From assembly GCA_964655245.1 (NCBI GenBank), contig CAZZLQ010000034.1, forward strand, positions 1 through 26,630: DNA of 26,630 nucleotides, written 5' to 3'. Below are positions 1 through 8,196 of the stretch, piece by piece. The position numbers were made by a program, and so were the translations under genes. The notes below the pieces were generated by a model that did no database searches, was not told the origin of the DNA, and was given only the letters and a program-made list of their open reading frames with translations. Source of the stretch: JBEIHI01 sp964655245. Lineage in GTDB: Bacteria > Bdellovibrionota > UBA2394. Within the stretch, counting starts at the first letter, position 1. The number at the start of each line of letters is the position of its first letter.

Positions 1-531
1 GAGATTCAATGGATCGGCAAAAAGGTCTTCGTCAAATCCGAACATAACGGAACGATCTCTCTAAAGTCAGGAAGCTTTGAAATGGCTGATGGCAAGATTA
101 CCAAGGGCGATTTTATCATTGATATGAAGGGGATCCAGGTGGTCGACATCAAAGATCCAACAGATAACGCCAAACTCAAGGGTCATTTGGAATCTCCTGA
201 CTTCTTTGCCGTTTCCGATTTTCCTGAGGCTCGATTCGTGATCACAGGAACTAAACCTATTAAATCGGGTGGAACTCATGAGATTTCGGGCGATCTCACG
301 ATCAAGGGTAAGACAGAGAAGATTCAGTTTCCAGCCACGGTGAAGGCTGAAGGGAAAAAAGCAACCCTGACGGCGAAGATTCCCGTCGATCGCACCAAGT
401 TTCACGTCAAGTTTGGCTCTCCCAAGTTTTTTGAAAATCTTGTAGGGGATCGAATCATCTCAGATACCTTTGATATCAATTTGAAGCTCGTTGCAAACGA
501 AGCCAACGTTGCAACCAAGAAAACAAAGTAA
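1..531 (+). CDS. YceI family protein, 5' end cut by window
   Basis: Frame 1 is open from the first base to TAA at 529-531, giving 176 residues with no start in view. The first visible residues (EIQWIGKKVFVKSEHNGTI) match the opening strand of YceI proteins, where a Trp-Gly-Lys segment leads into H-x-G-x-I; the rest alternates short beta strands (GDFIIDMKGIQV, HEISGDLTIKGKTEKIQFPATV, SDTFDINLKL). Family members are about 190 residues long, form a lipocalin-like barrel that binds isoprenoid or other lipid chains, and usually sit in the periplasm behind a signal peptide. So only the signal peptide and a few residues are probably missing. An internal ATG at 82 would cut off the first strands and is not the real start. 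A strong terminator follows, so this ends a transcription unit. Family assignment is fairly secure; the ligand is unknown. Confidence 0.85.
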   Translation, partial: EIQWIGKKVFVKSEHNGTISLKSGSFEMADGKITKGDFIIDMKGIQVVDIKDPTDNAKLKGHLESPDFFAVSDFPEARFVITGTKPIKSGGTHEISGDLTIKGKTEKIQFPATVKAEGKKATLTAKIPVDRTKFHVKFGSPKFFENLVGDRIISDTFDINLKLVANEANVATKKTK

Positions 532-554
532 GTAGACACTTTTTTTGATGGAGG

Positions 555-588
555 GGCCCCGAAAAAATCGGGGCCTTCTTATTTTTTA
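555..588 (+). terminator. Rho-independent terminator after the YceI gene
   Basis: An eight-base perfect stem GGCCCCGA (555-562) pairs with TCGGGGCC (568-575) across an A5 loop and is followed by TTCTTATTTTTT. The T tract runs right into the ATG of the next gene at 588, so the ABC-F gene must be transcribed from a promoter inside or before this terminator, or by readthrough. Confidence 0.9.
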
Positions 589-2300
589 TGTCAGAAGCCG
601 GACCGTCGAATCTGATTCAGCTTCAAGCCGCCTCGAAGGGCTTTGGCTCAAAAACCCTTTTTAGCGACGCCACGTTCTCTATCAACACGGGGGAACATGT
701 GGGAGTCATTGGACCCAATGGTGCGGGGAAAACTACGCTCTTCAAGATTCTTGCTCAAGAGCTTGATGTCGATGAGGGAGAGGTTGTTCGATCAAAATCA
801 CTTCGACTCGGTTATTTGCGGCAACATGATACTTGGGACACAGATCAAACCCTCGAGGAATTTTTTTCTGAAGGTCTTGTACTCCCTCTTTGGGAGCTCA
901 AAAAACTAGCCACTGGTCTTGGCCTCAAAGATGAACAGTTTTATGCACCTATCAAAACTCTCAGTGGTGGGTATCGAATGCGGGCCAAGCTTCTGCATTT
1001 GCTGGGTCAGCAGCCCAATCTCATGATGCTCGATGAGCCGACCAACTATCTTGATCTTGAAACTACTTTGGTTCTTGAGGAGTTTTTGCAGAGCTTTGAG
1101 GGCTCTTTCCTTTTGATTTCTCATGATCGCGAGTTTTTGAGACGCACCACAGATCATATTCTAGAAATTGAATCCGGATCCTTTGTGAAGTTCTCGGGCA
1201 ATATTGATGACTACTTTGAGCAAAAAGAACTGCTTCGGACTCAACTGGAGGCGCGCGCGATGAGTGAAGCTGCCAAGAGAAAGGAAGTTCTGGATTTTGC
1301 TGCACGCTTTGGCGCCAAAGCTTCTAAGGCACGACAAGTTCAAAGCCGACTCAAGCAACTCGCCAAGCGTGAGACCATTGAAGTGAAGCCACTTCCTATC
1401 TCAGCCAAAATTCGCATCCCAGCGCCCACTCACACGGGACGTGTGGTGATGAAGATCAATGATTGCGACTTTGGATACGGTGACAAACCCATTATTCAGC
1501 GAGTTCAATGCGGAATCGAAGCCGGAGATCATCTTGCCGTCGTGGGATACAATGGTGCGGGAAAGTCAACCCTGCTCAAATCCCTCGCCAAGGAAATCCC
1601 TGGTCTCTACGGAGATGTCGAATGGGGTTATCAGGTTACATGCGCTTACTATGCGCAACATGTTGCCGAGCGACTTCTTCCCGATGAGTCCGTTCATGAA
1701 GCTCTCAAAAGAGTCGCGCACCCCGAAGTCAAACCTCAGGAGATTCTCGATCTAGCAGGAGGACTTTTGTTTTCAGGGGATGCGATCAAGAAAAAGGTTT
1801 CTGTTTTGTCAGGGGGCGAAAAAGCCCGCGTTGCTCTTGGCCAGATTCTTTTGCAGAAAGCTCCCGTCCTCATTCTTGATGAGCCCACGAACCATTTAGA
1901 TTTCTATACTGTTGAATCTCTCACTCAGGCATTGTCTGACTTCAAGGGTAGCGTCATCTTTGTCAGTCACGACAGGGGATTTGTTCGTCGAATTGCCACC
2001 AAGGTTCTCGAAGTCTCGCAGGGACAGGCAACCTTTTATCCCGGGACCTATGATGATTATGTTTGGAGCGTTGAGGCGAAATCTCGAGACGGCTTTATTC
2101 CTCCCGATCCAAAGCCTCTTGTCGCTCGTCGCAAGGTCCCAGCTGAAGAGCAAGCTCAACTTCCTCGTTCGATAGCACCGGTCAAAAAAACACAGCGGTC
2201 GACAAAGAAAGGCTCAAAGGGCTTGAGTTCAAAAGAAAAGAGCTCGACAAGAATCTTCAGGACATCGACAAAAAGATTAAGATTCTTGAGTCTCGAATGA
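588..2300 (+). CDS. ABC-F family ATPase, C-terminus frameshifted
   Basis: A soluble tandem ABC ATPase of the ABC-F class (Uup, YheS, EttA relatives), proteins that act on the ribosome or on nucleic acid and have no membrane domain. Cassette 1: Walker A GPNGAGKTT (42-50), signature LSGGY (125-129), Walker B LMMLDEPTNYLD (145-156), switch His 179. The inter-domain linker is charged and helical at about 210-265 (YDDYFEQKE-type start, then Arg/Lys-rich), as in ABC-F proteins. Cassette 2: Walker A YNGAGKST (321-328), LSGGE (408-412), Walker B LILDEPTNHLD (428-438), HDR (461-463). Both ATP sites look intact. The last ~36 residues after VKK (532-534) are Lys/Ser/Thr-rich and look out of frame; a proper ABC-F coiled-coil tail continues in the -1 frame to 2470. 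Restoring one A gives 627 residues, the usual size for Uup/YheS. The ATG at 588 lies in the terminator's T tract and has no clear Shine-Dalgarno sequence. I cannot tell which ABC-F subfamily this is. Confidence 0.88.
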   Translation: MSEAGPSNLIQLQAASKGFGSKTLFSDATFSINTGEHVGVIGPNGAGKTTLFKILAQELDVDEGEVVRSKSLRLGYLRQHDTWDTDQTLEEFFSEGLVLPLWELKKLATGLGLKDEQFYAPIKTLSGGYRMRAKLLHLLGQQPNLMMLDEPTNYLDLETTLVLEEFLQSFEGSFLLISHDREFLRRTTDHILEIESGSFVKFSGNIDDYFEQKELLRTQLEARAMSEAAKRKEVLDFAARFGAKASKARQVQSRLKQLAKRETIEVKPLPISAKIRIPAPTHTGRVVMKINDCDFGYGDKPIIQRVQCGIEAGDHLAVVGYNGAGKSTLLKSLAKEIPGLYGDVEWGYQVTCAYYAQHVAERLLPDESVHEALKRVAHPEVKPQEILDLAGGLLFSGDAIKKKVSVLSGGEKARVALGQILLQKAPVLILDEPTNHLDFYTVESLTQALSDFKGSVIFVSHDRGFVRRIATKVLEVSQGQATFYPGTYDDYVWSVEAKSRDGFIPPDPKPLVARRKVPAEEQAQLPRSIAPVKKTQRSTKKGSKGLSSKEKSSTRIFRTSTKRLRFLSLE

Positions 2301-2470
2301 ATCAGCAGGGTGAACAAATGCAAGGCCTCCAAGGACCGGAGCTTGCTAAACTCTCGCAGGAAGTCTCCGCCACGCAGAGAAAGATTGCCGAATTCGAGGA
2401 GACATTCATGAGACTTCTTGAGGATCGAGAGACCCTTCTTCAAGAGATTTCGACCATCAAGAGCTCCTGA
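2147..2470 (+). other. Displaced coiled-coil C-terminus of the ABC-F ATPase (-1 frame)
   Basis: This frame is open from just after TGA 2144-2146 to TGA 2468-2470. From 2189 it encodes NTAVDKERLKGLEFKRKELD and then about 70 more residues with regular hydrophobic heptads, including LQDIDKKIKILESRM, LAKLSQEVSATQRKIAEFEE and LLEDRETLLQEI. This is what the C-terminal coiled coil of Uup-type ABC-F proteins looks like, with two antiparallel helices. It has no start codon or ribosome site of its own. Adding one base in the A7 tract at 2184-2190 joins it to the ATPase reading frame. A sequencing or assembly error, a real mutation, phase variation or slippage could all explain it. Confidence 0.8.
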
Positions 2471-2527
2471 CTTTCCTGAGCTTTTGCTGAGCCTTGACCT
2501 GGCATCGATCTTGCTTTCTCATAGGGT

Positions 2528-3640
2528 GTGCGGCGATCTTGGGAAATTGGTTTTTTTTCAATTCTTCTCAGTGTTTGGCTACCCCTGGCCTCTGTCCTTG
2601 GGGATCGCAATGAATCGGATGATTTTGGAGATTTAGATCCGCCGACAAATGTTCTTCCCTGGGATGGAACTGCCTGGAAGACCTCCTCACTTCCCACCCG
2701 CATCGTGGTGGTGGGAGACATTCACGGAGACCTCAACAACCTGGTGAAGATTCTCAAAGATACGAATCTGATTCGCGGCAAGCGAGCGACGTGGAAAGGT
2801 GACGGAGCTCATTTAGTTTTGATGGGCGACCTTATTGATCGAGGTGCAGATTCCAAGGCTGTGATGATGTATGTCCAACAGCTCACTCAGCAAGCCAGAC
2901 TCGCTGGGGGAGATGTTCATGCGCTGATTGGCAATCACGAAGCCTTAGCCGCAGAGGGAGATTTCCGAGCATCGAATGCGGAGATCAGCTCGTTCCAAAA
3001 GGGAACCAAAATGGGTAAGCGAGAAGTTCTCGATTGGGCCTATCGAAACAAAAAGGGACCCTTTGCCGAATGGATGGCCTCGCGAAATGCTATGGTCCAA
3101 ATTGGACCCTATCTTTTTGTTCACGCTGGGATCGGCTCATGGGCTATTGAAAGTGATCCGGGAGAGATTAACTCAACGATTCGAGCGTGGATGCGCTACT
3201 TTCAGGGAAACGGTCCCAAACCTCCGGGCCGAACTTCATGGGTCATGCACGACGAGTATCAGAGTCCGCTTTGGACGAGGGCACTGGCGTCTTCCTCTCC
3301 CTACTTGAATCGTGCACTCATGCCGGGGAAGTTATTAGGAATGATCCTGGATAAACTGGACGCAACTCATCTATTCATTGGCCACTCGGTCACTCAAGAC
3401 TTCGGCTATCGGATCACCCTCGATCATCCCACGTTTGCCGAGCAGGTGATCGAGATGGATACGGGCATCTCCTATGCTGTGGGGGGCCGACCAAGCGCAA
3501 TGGTGATTGAGGGCGGTGAACTCAAAGCGGTTTATCCTCTTAGAAAGAAGACCAATTACTGGATCACCAAGCGGCTTCGCTCGACCTGTGTTGAGGATAT
3601 CCGCCGCCTCGTCAAGAAATCAGCATCTCAAATCGAGTAA
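2528..3640 (+). CDS. Exported PPP-like metallophosphoesterase
   Basis: A calcineurin-like phosphoesterase with the PPP-type metal ligands in order: GDIHGD (63-68), GDLIDRG (100-106), GNHE (135-138), FVHAG (197-201) and GHS (285-287). A DTGIS segment (311-315) near the end is typical of bacterial Shewanella-like (SLP) phosphatases, which dephosphorylate Ser/Thr or Tyr phosphoproteins or small phosphoesters. The N-terminus (MRRSWEIGFF, then a hydrophobic run to about residue 24) is a signal peptide, so the enzyme should act in the periplasm or outside. The start is GTG 2528; there is no ATG that keeps the signal peptide, and the only SD-like bases (AGGG) lie too close to be convincing. It lies 57 bases after the ABC-F tail and may share its transcript. 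All catalytic residues appear present at a normal length for the family; the substrate is unknown. Confidence 0.85.
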   Translation: MRRSWEIGFFSILLSVWLPLASVLGDRNESDDFGDLDPPTNVLPWDGTAWKTSSLPTRIVVVGDIHGDLNNLVKILKDTNLIRGKRATWKGDGAHLVLMGDLIDRGADSKAVMMYVQQLTQQARLAGGDVHALIGNHEALAAEGDFRASNAEISSFQKGTKMGKREVLDWAYRNKKGPFAEWMASRNAMVQIGPYLFVHAGIGSWAIESDPGEINSTIRAWMRYFQGNGPKPPGRTSWVMHDEYQSPLWTRALASSSPYLNRALMPGKLLGMILDKLDATHLFIGHSVTQDFGYRITLDHPTFAEQVIEMDTGISYAVGGRPSAMVIEGGELKAVYPLRKKTNYWITKRLRSTCVEDIRRLVKKSASQIE

Positions 3641-3665
3641 ACAATTTTAGTAGTACTTCTAACAC

Positions 3666-3698
3666 TTTACACCGGCAACGTTCGATTCCAAATAGAAT
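3666..3698 (+). promoter_or_regulatory. Possible sigma-70-like promoter
   Basis: TTTACA (3666-3671, five of six to the -35 consensus) and TAGAAT (3693-3698, five of six to the -10 consensus) lie before the 682-residue gene. The spacer is 21 bases, longer than the usual 16-18, so this is weak. If real, the transcript would start near 3705. Confidence 0.22.
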
Positions 3699-3755
3699 TG
3701 CCCGAGGGTCTTGTATTTAACCCCGAATCAGAGTATTTCCGGCAACTCAACTGCC

Positions 3756-5804
3756 ATGACACGCGCTCTAACCATTTCTCTCATTCTCTGCTTGAGCCTT
3801 GGGCTCAACCCTCGAGGCACTTTTGCGTCTGTTGAGCCGTGTGAAAGTCAAATCAAGCAGTTAGGCCTGATTGGAAAGCTCAAAGCAAAGGTCGAGAACC
3901 TTGTCTTTTCCAAGTCTCTTCCAGACATTATCGCCTCGGCCGATCAGCTCCCCGAGAACGAAGTGGTCATCTATCCGCTGAGCCTTGCTGGCCTTGGACC
4001 TGATCGAAACATTGTTTTGGCTAACAAAAAAGCATATCTCATTACTCCTCACGCTCATCCCGACCGAAGAATCTCCGCTTATCCTCTTTATCAATATGCA
4101 GAACTTGAAGTGATTGACTCGCAACTCATTATGAAGGGGAAGACGAATCTGAAGCTTGGATCCATTTTGCCGTACGTTCGTTCGATCCTTGGCCGATACA
4201 AAGGGTATCGATTCGAACTCACCGACAATTCTAAGATTTGGTTTCAACAGACTTTGACGGAAGACTCAGGGGAGTTTCCTCTGGGTGAGAACTTCATGAA
4301 GGTCTTCGACATGAAACTGGTGGGGCGAGCTCCAAAGTTTCACACTTTCAAAGCTTTTGCCGCTCGGGTGATTCTCCTTGGGTTGATTCTCTCACCAGTA
4401 CCGCTTGGACACACGTCCGGACTCACCGGGCGCCTCATTTCTCCAGCACTCGGTCCCGTGCACCAATGGGCTGCTAGTGACTTCAATCAAGCGTTCCTGA
4501 CTCCGGGAGTGTGGGAGGCGATCTCCGAACGCGCCTTACTCGATGGACAATCTATCCCGCCAAGAGAGTTCGGAATGTCGGGGCTTGGTCAGCTGAGTCA
4601 GCTCGAGCTCGCTCGTATCTGGTATCAGATTCATGCAGCTGAAAGCTTCAGGGATGACGAAGCGAAAAAGGCAGAGTGGTACCGAAAGCTCAGTCTCGCC
4701 CTTGATGAAGCTCGCTCGTCAAAATCGAATTTTGTCTCGCGCGACCTTCTGGATGACATTGTTCCCTCTGTGAGTTGGGAGAAGGCTGCCCAAGGTCAAG
4801 ACTTAGCCATCGATCGACTGCTTGAGATCGCCACGGCGATGGATACAAAGGCGAGCTTCATGCCTAGCATCCTCGCAGCCATTCCTGACAATTCTGTGTG
4901 GCTTTCAAAAAATACAAACCCAACCACCATGCCGTTCTTTGACCCGTCGATCGAAAAGATCATTGAGAACTCACCCTTTTCTGATGACGTCAGAACAAAG
5001 TCTCTTGAGCAATATCGCCAAGAGAGAAGAGGCGACTACGAAGCAGATCTTAGTCTGAGTCGACTCATCATTCTCAAACAAATTCTGAAGGTAGATACTC
5101 TTTCGATCAACGACGTCCTGACAACAGTTCAGTACCTTGAGGAGTTTGCACTCCCGGAGGACAACCAAGAGCTGATGACGGCCTATGAAGACAAGATTCT
5201 CATCCCGGCCATCAAAGAGGCCTACACCGGAGATAAAGAAAAGGTGCAGCTTGTGCTCTCCAGCGGCGGCCTTGTCGAGCTCGTGCTGCTGAATCAGAAG
5301 GGTGAACTCAAAAAGACTGTGGACCGCATTTCTCAATCTCTTCCGCCCGAGGCATTTCTACAGTTTATCCAGGACCTGGCCTACCATGGGCCCTCGATCC
5401 TGGCTGCACGTCTCGATGCCTTTGAAGGGGATGGTCGATACGATTGGCTCAAGAAAAGACTTTCTGACTTCGAAGTGGATCGTCAGCTGTTTGACCAGCT
5501 CATCGATCAGACGCTCCTCGCTTTGGACCAAGCCAATGGATCTCGATTCACGGCGACACGAGCGCTCACTGAAGTGACGGGATTCACATCGAGTCCGCTT
5601 GAGCTTCAGAGACGGCTCGAAAAAGTTCAGCTGCATATTCAGTCACTCCCAGATGAAACTTCTCCAGAGGTTTTTGAAGCTTATCAAAAGTTCGTCGAAT
5701 CCCTCACGGAGACTCGCGTCGCCCGAACACCTGAGGGATTAGACTTTGTTCGACTTCAGAGAGAGCGCTTGTTTCAACTCATTAAGAGTCGCCAAAGACT
5801 GTAA
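3756..5804 (+). CDS. Exported or membrane-anchored protein of unknown function
   Basis: I do not recognise the family. The ATG at 3756 gives 682 residues and places a standard signal peptide first (MTRALTISLILCLSLGL, cleavage probably after FAS near residue 25); a TTG at 3711 would add 15 residues before it and is less likely, though it has GAGGG six bases upstream. A compact N-terminal domain (about 30-190) has alternating strands, including VVIYPLSLAGLG and NIVLANKKAYLITPHAHPD. A second hydrophobic segment (AARVILLGLILSPVPLGH, about 202-219) could cross the membrane or be buried. The remaining ~460 residues are acidic and helical, with many Leu/Asp/Glu, resembling a helical repeat or coiled scaffold. 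No catalytic motif is evident. It stands alone between two short intergenic gaps on the same strand as its neighbours. Confidence 0.75.
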   Translation: MTRALTISLILCLSLGLNPRGTFASVEPCESQIKQLGLIGKLKAKVENLVFSKSLPDIIASADQLPENEVVIYPLSLAGLGPDRNIVLANKKAYLITPHAHPDRRISAYPLYQYAELEVIDSQLIMKGKTNLKLGSILPYVRSILGRYKGYRFELTDNSKIWFQQTLTEDSGEFPLGENFMKVFDMKLVGRAPKFHTFKAFAARVILLGLILSPVPLGHTSGLTGRLISPALGPVHQWAASDFNQAFLTPGVWEAISERALLDGQSIPPREFGMSGLGQLSQLELARIWYQIHAAESFRDDEAKKAEWYRKLSLALDEARSSKSNFVSRDLLDDIVPSVSWEKAAQGQDLAIDRLLEIATAMDTKASFMPSILAAIPDNSVWLSKNTNPTTMPFFDPSIEKIIENSPFSDDVRTKSLEQYRQERRGDYEADLSLSRLIILKQILKVDTLSINDVLTTVQYLEEFALPEDNQELMTAYEDKILIPAIKEAYTGDKEKVQLVLSSGGLVELVLLNQKGELKKTVDRISQSLPPEAFLQFIQDLAYHGPSILAARLDAFEGDGRYDWLKKRLSDFEVDRQLFDQLIDQTLLALDQANGSRFTATRALTEVTGFTSSPLELQRRLEKVQLHIQSLPDETSPEVFEAYQKFVESLTETRVARTPEGLDFVRLQRERLFQLIKSRQRL

Positions 5805-5850
5805 CGAAAGCATCATTTTGCAATCAAAAATACTGTCCTTTTGTCTGACT

Positions 5851-5869
5851 ATAAACAGTCGCTGTTTAT
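5851..5869. promoter_or_regulatory. Perfect 8-bp inverted repeat, operator or weak terminator
   Basis: ATAAACAG (5851-5858), TCG, CTGTTTAT (5862-5869) is a perfect dyad between the 682-residue gene and the HEAT/coiled-coil gene. It is AT-rich for a terminator stem but is followed by GTTTTCT. It also overlaps a TATAAA (5850-5855), so an operator over a promoter is equally possible. Confidence 0.4.
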
Positions 5870-5955
5870 GTTTTCTAAGCCTTTGAAATCCCCAAGAAAG
5901 CTTTTTTTCACCATCTCCCCCTCGACAACTTTGAGAAATGCGCTATGAGAGCGTC

Positions 5956-7335
5956 ATGAAAACACTCCAATCTACAATCATTACTCTTGTCGTTGGCTTG
6001 AGCCTCCAAGCGTCAGCTTTGATGGCCCAGTCCAATTCCAACAGATTCACCGAACAAGAGCTCATTGCCAAAGTGGTGAAGGCTCCTACGGGCTTCGCTC
6101 TCTTTGATTCGACCTGGGAAACCCGCGCGAAAGATGCCAATGATGCCCTTCTTCGACTGAAGAAACTTCCTTCACTCAGCATGGAATCGAAAGCCATTCT
6201 GCTGTACATGGTTCGTCAAAATGGACAACCCAGCGGCCTGAATCCCTTTCCTTTCTATGAAGATCAAAGCTGGGATGAAGTACAAAAGATGCTTCGCTCC
6301 TATGCAAAGCTCGGCGATAAGTATTTGCCAGCCGCCTCGCAAGCCAAAGTGATTCGTGATCAGCAAACGATTCGAATCATCGTTCCTATCTGCGAAGTCT
6401 TGGCAATTCACGGCGTCAAAGAAGCCGTCCCTGCACTGATCAACCGCTATAGAAGCAACGAAGATCATTGGAACAAGGACGACATGTTCGCTGGCTTGAC
6501 GCTTTTCAACGATCCTCGAGCCATTCCTCTTATGGAAGAGTATTGGAGAAAGAACGGAAATGATCGAGATGCCGATCTTGATATGGCTATCTATGACATC
6601 ATTCCGACCATCCGAGATTATTTGGAAGGCCGAACCAAAGTTGAAGGCGCTACTCCTGAAGATACAATTGCCTTGAATGACGAGATTTCAGCTCGCGCTC
6701 AAGCCCTTGCCGATCTTCTTCAGAACAGCGTGAGCATCGAAATCGAAACCGCTTTCGATGGAGCTGTGAAGCGACGCGATGAGCGAAAAGCTTCCTATAT
6801 GGTTTTCACTCCCGCTGGAAAGTGGAAGCGAGTGGAGTTGCCTTTTGATCAAGATCTCCAAGAGAAAACCTATACAACCTTGGATACACACAAAGGACAA
6901 ATCGGCGGTCTTCGAACTGATTTGACCACCACTCAAGGCACGTTGACCGAAACTCAAGGTGAACTGAAAGTGGCTCAAACCAAGATTGAGGAACACTCTG
7001 GCAGTATCGCTGGCATGAAGACCACGATCACCTCGATCGAAGGCAAACAAGCTGAGTTGGCTCAAAACATTGAAGCCACTGAACTGCGCTTGAACGCTAA
7101 AATCGATACAACCAACGCTGATGTGGCGAAGACCAAAGAGCGAATTGAGAACTTCACTCAACAGCTCGGCGCTCTTCGAGAAGCTCTTACGGCAGAGTTG
7201 GCCAAGCAAGATTCTAAAGTGGACGATAAAGTCAAAGCTCTCCAAACCAAATTGGACAGCGTTGATTCTGCGCTCAAGGCTCTTAACCAAAGAGTTAAAG
7301 GCACGGATAGAAACGAAAACCGTCCTCAGAAGTAA
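5956..7335 (+). CDS. Exported HEAT-like plus coiled-coil protein
   Basis: Unknown function. I choose ATG 5956 (459 residues) because GAGAG (5947-5951) lies four bases upstream and because the signal peptide MKTLQSTIITLVVGLSLQAS begins there; ATG 5938 would add six residues. The mature N-terminal half is helical and HEAT-like (QTIRIIVPICEVLAIHGVKE, AVPALINRYRSN, DPRAIPLMEEYWRKNG), suggesting a protein-binding scaffold. From about residue 310 to 455 it is a long coiled coil rich in Thr, Gln, Glu and Lys with regular Leu/Ile spacing (LRTDLTTTQGTLTETQGEL, IEGKQAELAQNIEATELRL, VKALQTKLDSVDSALKALNQ). No enzyme motif is visible. The next gene starts five bases after the stop and also encodes a coiled coil, so the two probably form one transcription unit and could assemble together in the envelope. 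The substrate, partner and exact location are inference. Confidence 0.78.
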   Translation: MKTLQSTIITLVVGLSLQASALMAQSNSNRFTEQELIAKVVKAPTGFALFDSTWETRAKDANDALLRLKKLPSLSMESKAILLYMVRQNGQPSGLNPFPFYEDQSWDEVQKMLRSYAKLGDKYLPAASQAKVIRDQQTIRIIVPICEVLAIHGVKEAVPALINRYRSNEDHWNKDDMFAGLTLFNDPRAIPLMEEYWRKNGNDRDADLDMAIYDIIPTIRDYLEGRTKVEGATPEDTIALNDEISARAQALADLLQNSVSIEIETAFDGAVKRRDERKASYMVFTPAGKWKRVELPFDQDLQEKTYTTLDTHKGQIGGLRTDLTTTQGTLTETQGELKVAQTKIEEHSGSIAGMKTTITSIEGKQAELAQNIEATELRLNAKIDTTNADVAKTKERIENFTQQLGALREALTAELAKQDSKVDDKVKALQTKLDSVDSALKALNQRVKGTDRNENRPQK

Positions 7336-7340
7336 GCTTC

Positions 7341-8192
7341 ATGAGAGTTGAATTCAAATATTCAACAACAGCCAGGGCGATCATCACGATCGCTCTGGCC
7401 TTTTCTTTTCTTCAGCCGGTGAAGGCTGAGGAAGCATTCAAAATCAGAAATGCTGTTTGGGTGAGCGCATGTACAACCATGCTTGTGGGAATTGCCGTCC
7501 TCGCCGTGAAGAATCAGGAACAGGCGAAAACAATCCAAGACGCTCAATCCCAGATATCCTCGCTTACGCAACAAAGTAAGACTCAAGCCGAGAAGCTTGA
7601 GCAGATCAAAAGTGAGATCGAGTTACAAACGGTAGAGGCAAATGAACGTGAAGGGGATTCAAAACATCTCTCTGCATTTCTCTCTAATTCGATTGTTCGG
7701 TTCCAACAAAGCTTAGCAACGGCTTCGCAGTTAAGCCTCGAAAACCTTTCCGTCTATAACGAAGAGACCGATACTTTTTTGGATAAGTTCTGCACCTCTT
7801 ATGAAGATCTGATAGCCGCCACCAAAAAAGAAGAAAGCATGAGCTTTTCTTTGGCTGGCCCTGCGCGCAAGACGGCGCTTGTCCAAGCGGCAAACGCAAA
7901 GGTGCTGATCGATCAAAACGCCGATCTTTATACTCAACTGAAAGCCATCAATGAAAGATGGGATCGCGTTACGGAAGTGATTAATCGAATCCAAAAACTC
8001 GAAGCTCAGCTAGCTACGATCAATCAAAGTATCTCTGAACTTGAGCCTTTTGTTCTTAAGATCGAACTTGACCAACCCAATTCCCAAGAGGCTACCGAAG
8101 CCCGTGCGAACATCGATGCGGCAAAGGCCTTAAAATTGGAAGTTGAAGCTGAATTGCAATCATTGAAAGCACTCGGCTCGAAATCAAACTAA
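7341..8192 (+). CDS. Membrane-anchored coiled-coil protein
   Basis: A 283-residue protein of unknown function. A signal-peptide-like segment (residues 9-29, ending PVKA before EE) is followed closely by a second hydrophobic stretch VWVSACTTMLVGIAVLAV (39-56). After that comes a coiled coil (about 57-100, NQEQAKTIQDAQSQISSL onwards), a less regular helical middle, and another coil from about 200 to the end (RIQKLEAQLATINQSISEL). The simplest topology is one membrane anchor with a long periplasmic stalk. ATG 7341 lies five bases after the preceding stop, and the bases around that stop (AGAAGTAAG) may serve as the ribosome site, so translation is probably coupled. The gene ends four bases before the convergent minus-strand gene, leaving no room for a terminator. 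Confidence 0.75.
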   Translation: MRVEFKYSTTARAIITIALAFSFLQPVKAEEAFKIRNAVWVSACTTMLVGIAVLAVKNQEQAKTIQDAQSQISSLTQQSKTQAEKLEQIKSEIELQTVEANEREGDSKHLSAFLSNSIVRFQQSLATASQLSLENLSVYNEETDTFLDKFCTSYEDLIAATKKEESMSFSLAGPARKTALVQAANAKVLIDQNADLYTQLKAINERWDRVTEVINRIQKLEAQLATINQSISELEPFVLKIELDQPNSQEATEARANIDAAKALKLEVEAELQSLKALGSKSN

Positions 8193-8196
8193 ACGC

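Noticed and set aside
2184..2191. Programmed -1 frameshift at A AAA AAC
   Set aside because: The heptamer is out of phase with frame 0, where the codons read C AAA AAA; an insertion or deletion in the homopolymer explains the data better.
3711..3755. Longer start at TTG 3711 for the 682-residue protein
   Set aside because: It would put 15 polar residues ahead of a good signal peptide beginning at ATG 3756.
6688..7290. A 200-codon minus-strand frame opposite the coiled-coil gene
   Set aside because: It mirrors the regular coding of the coiled coil on the other strand and has no start context or family pattern.
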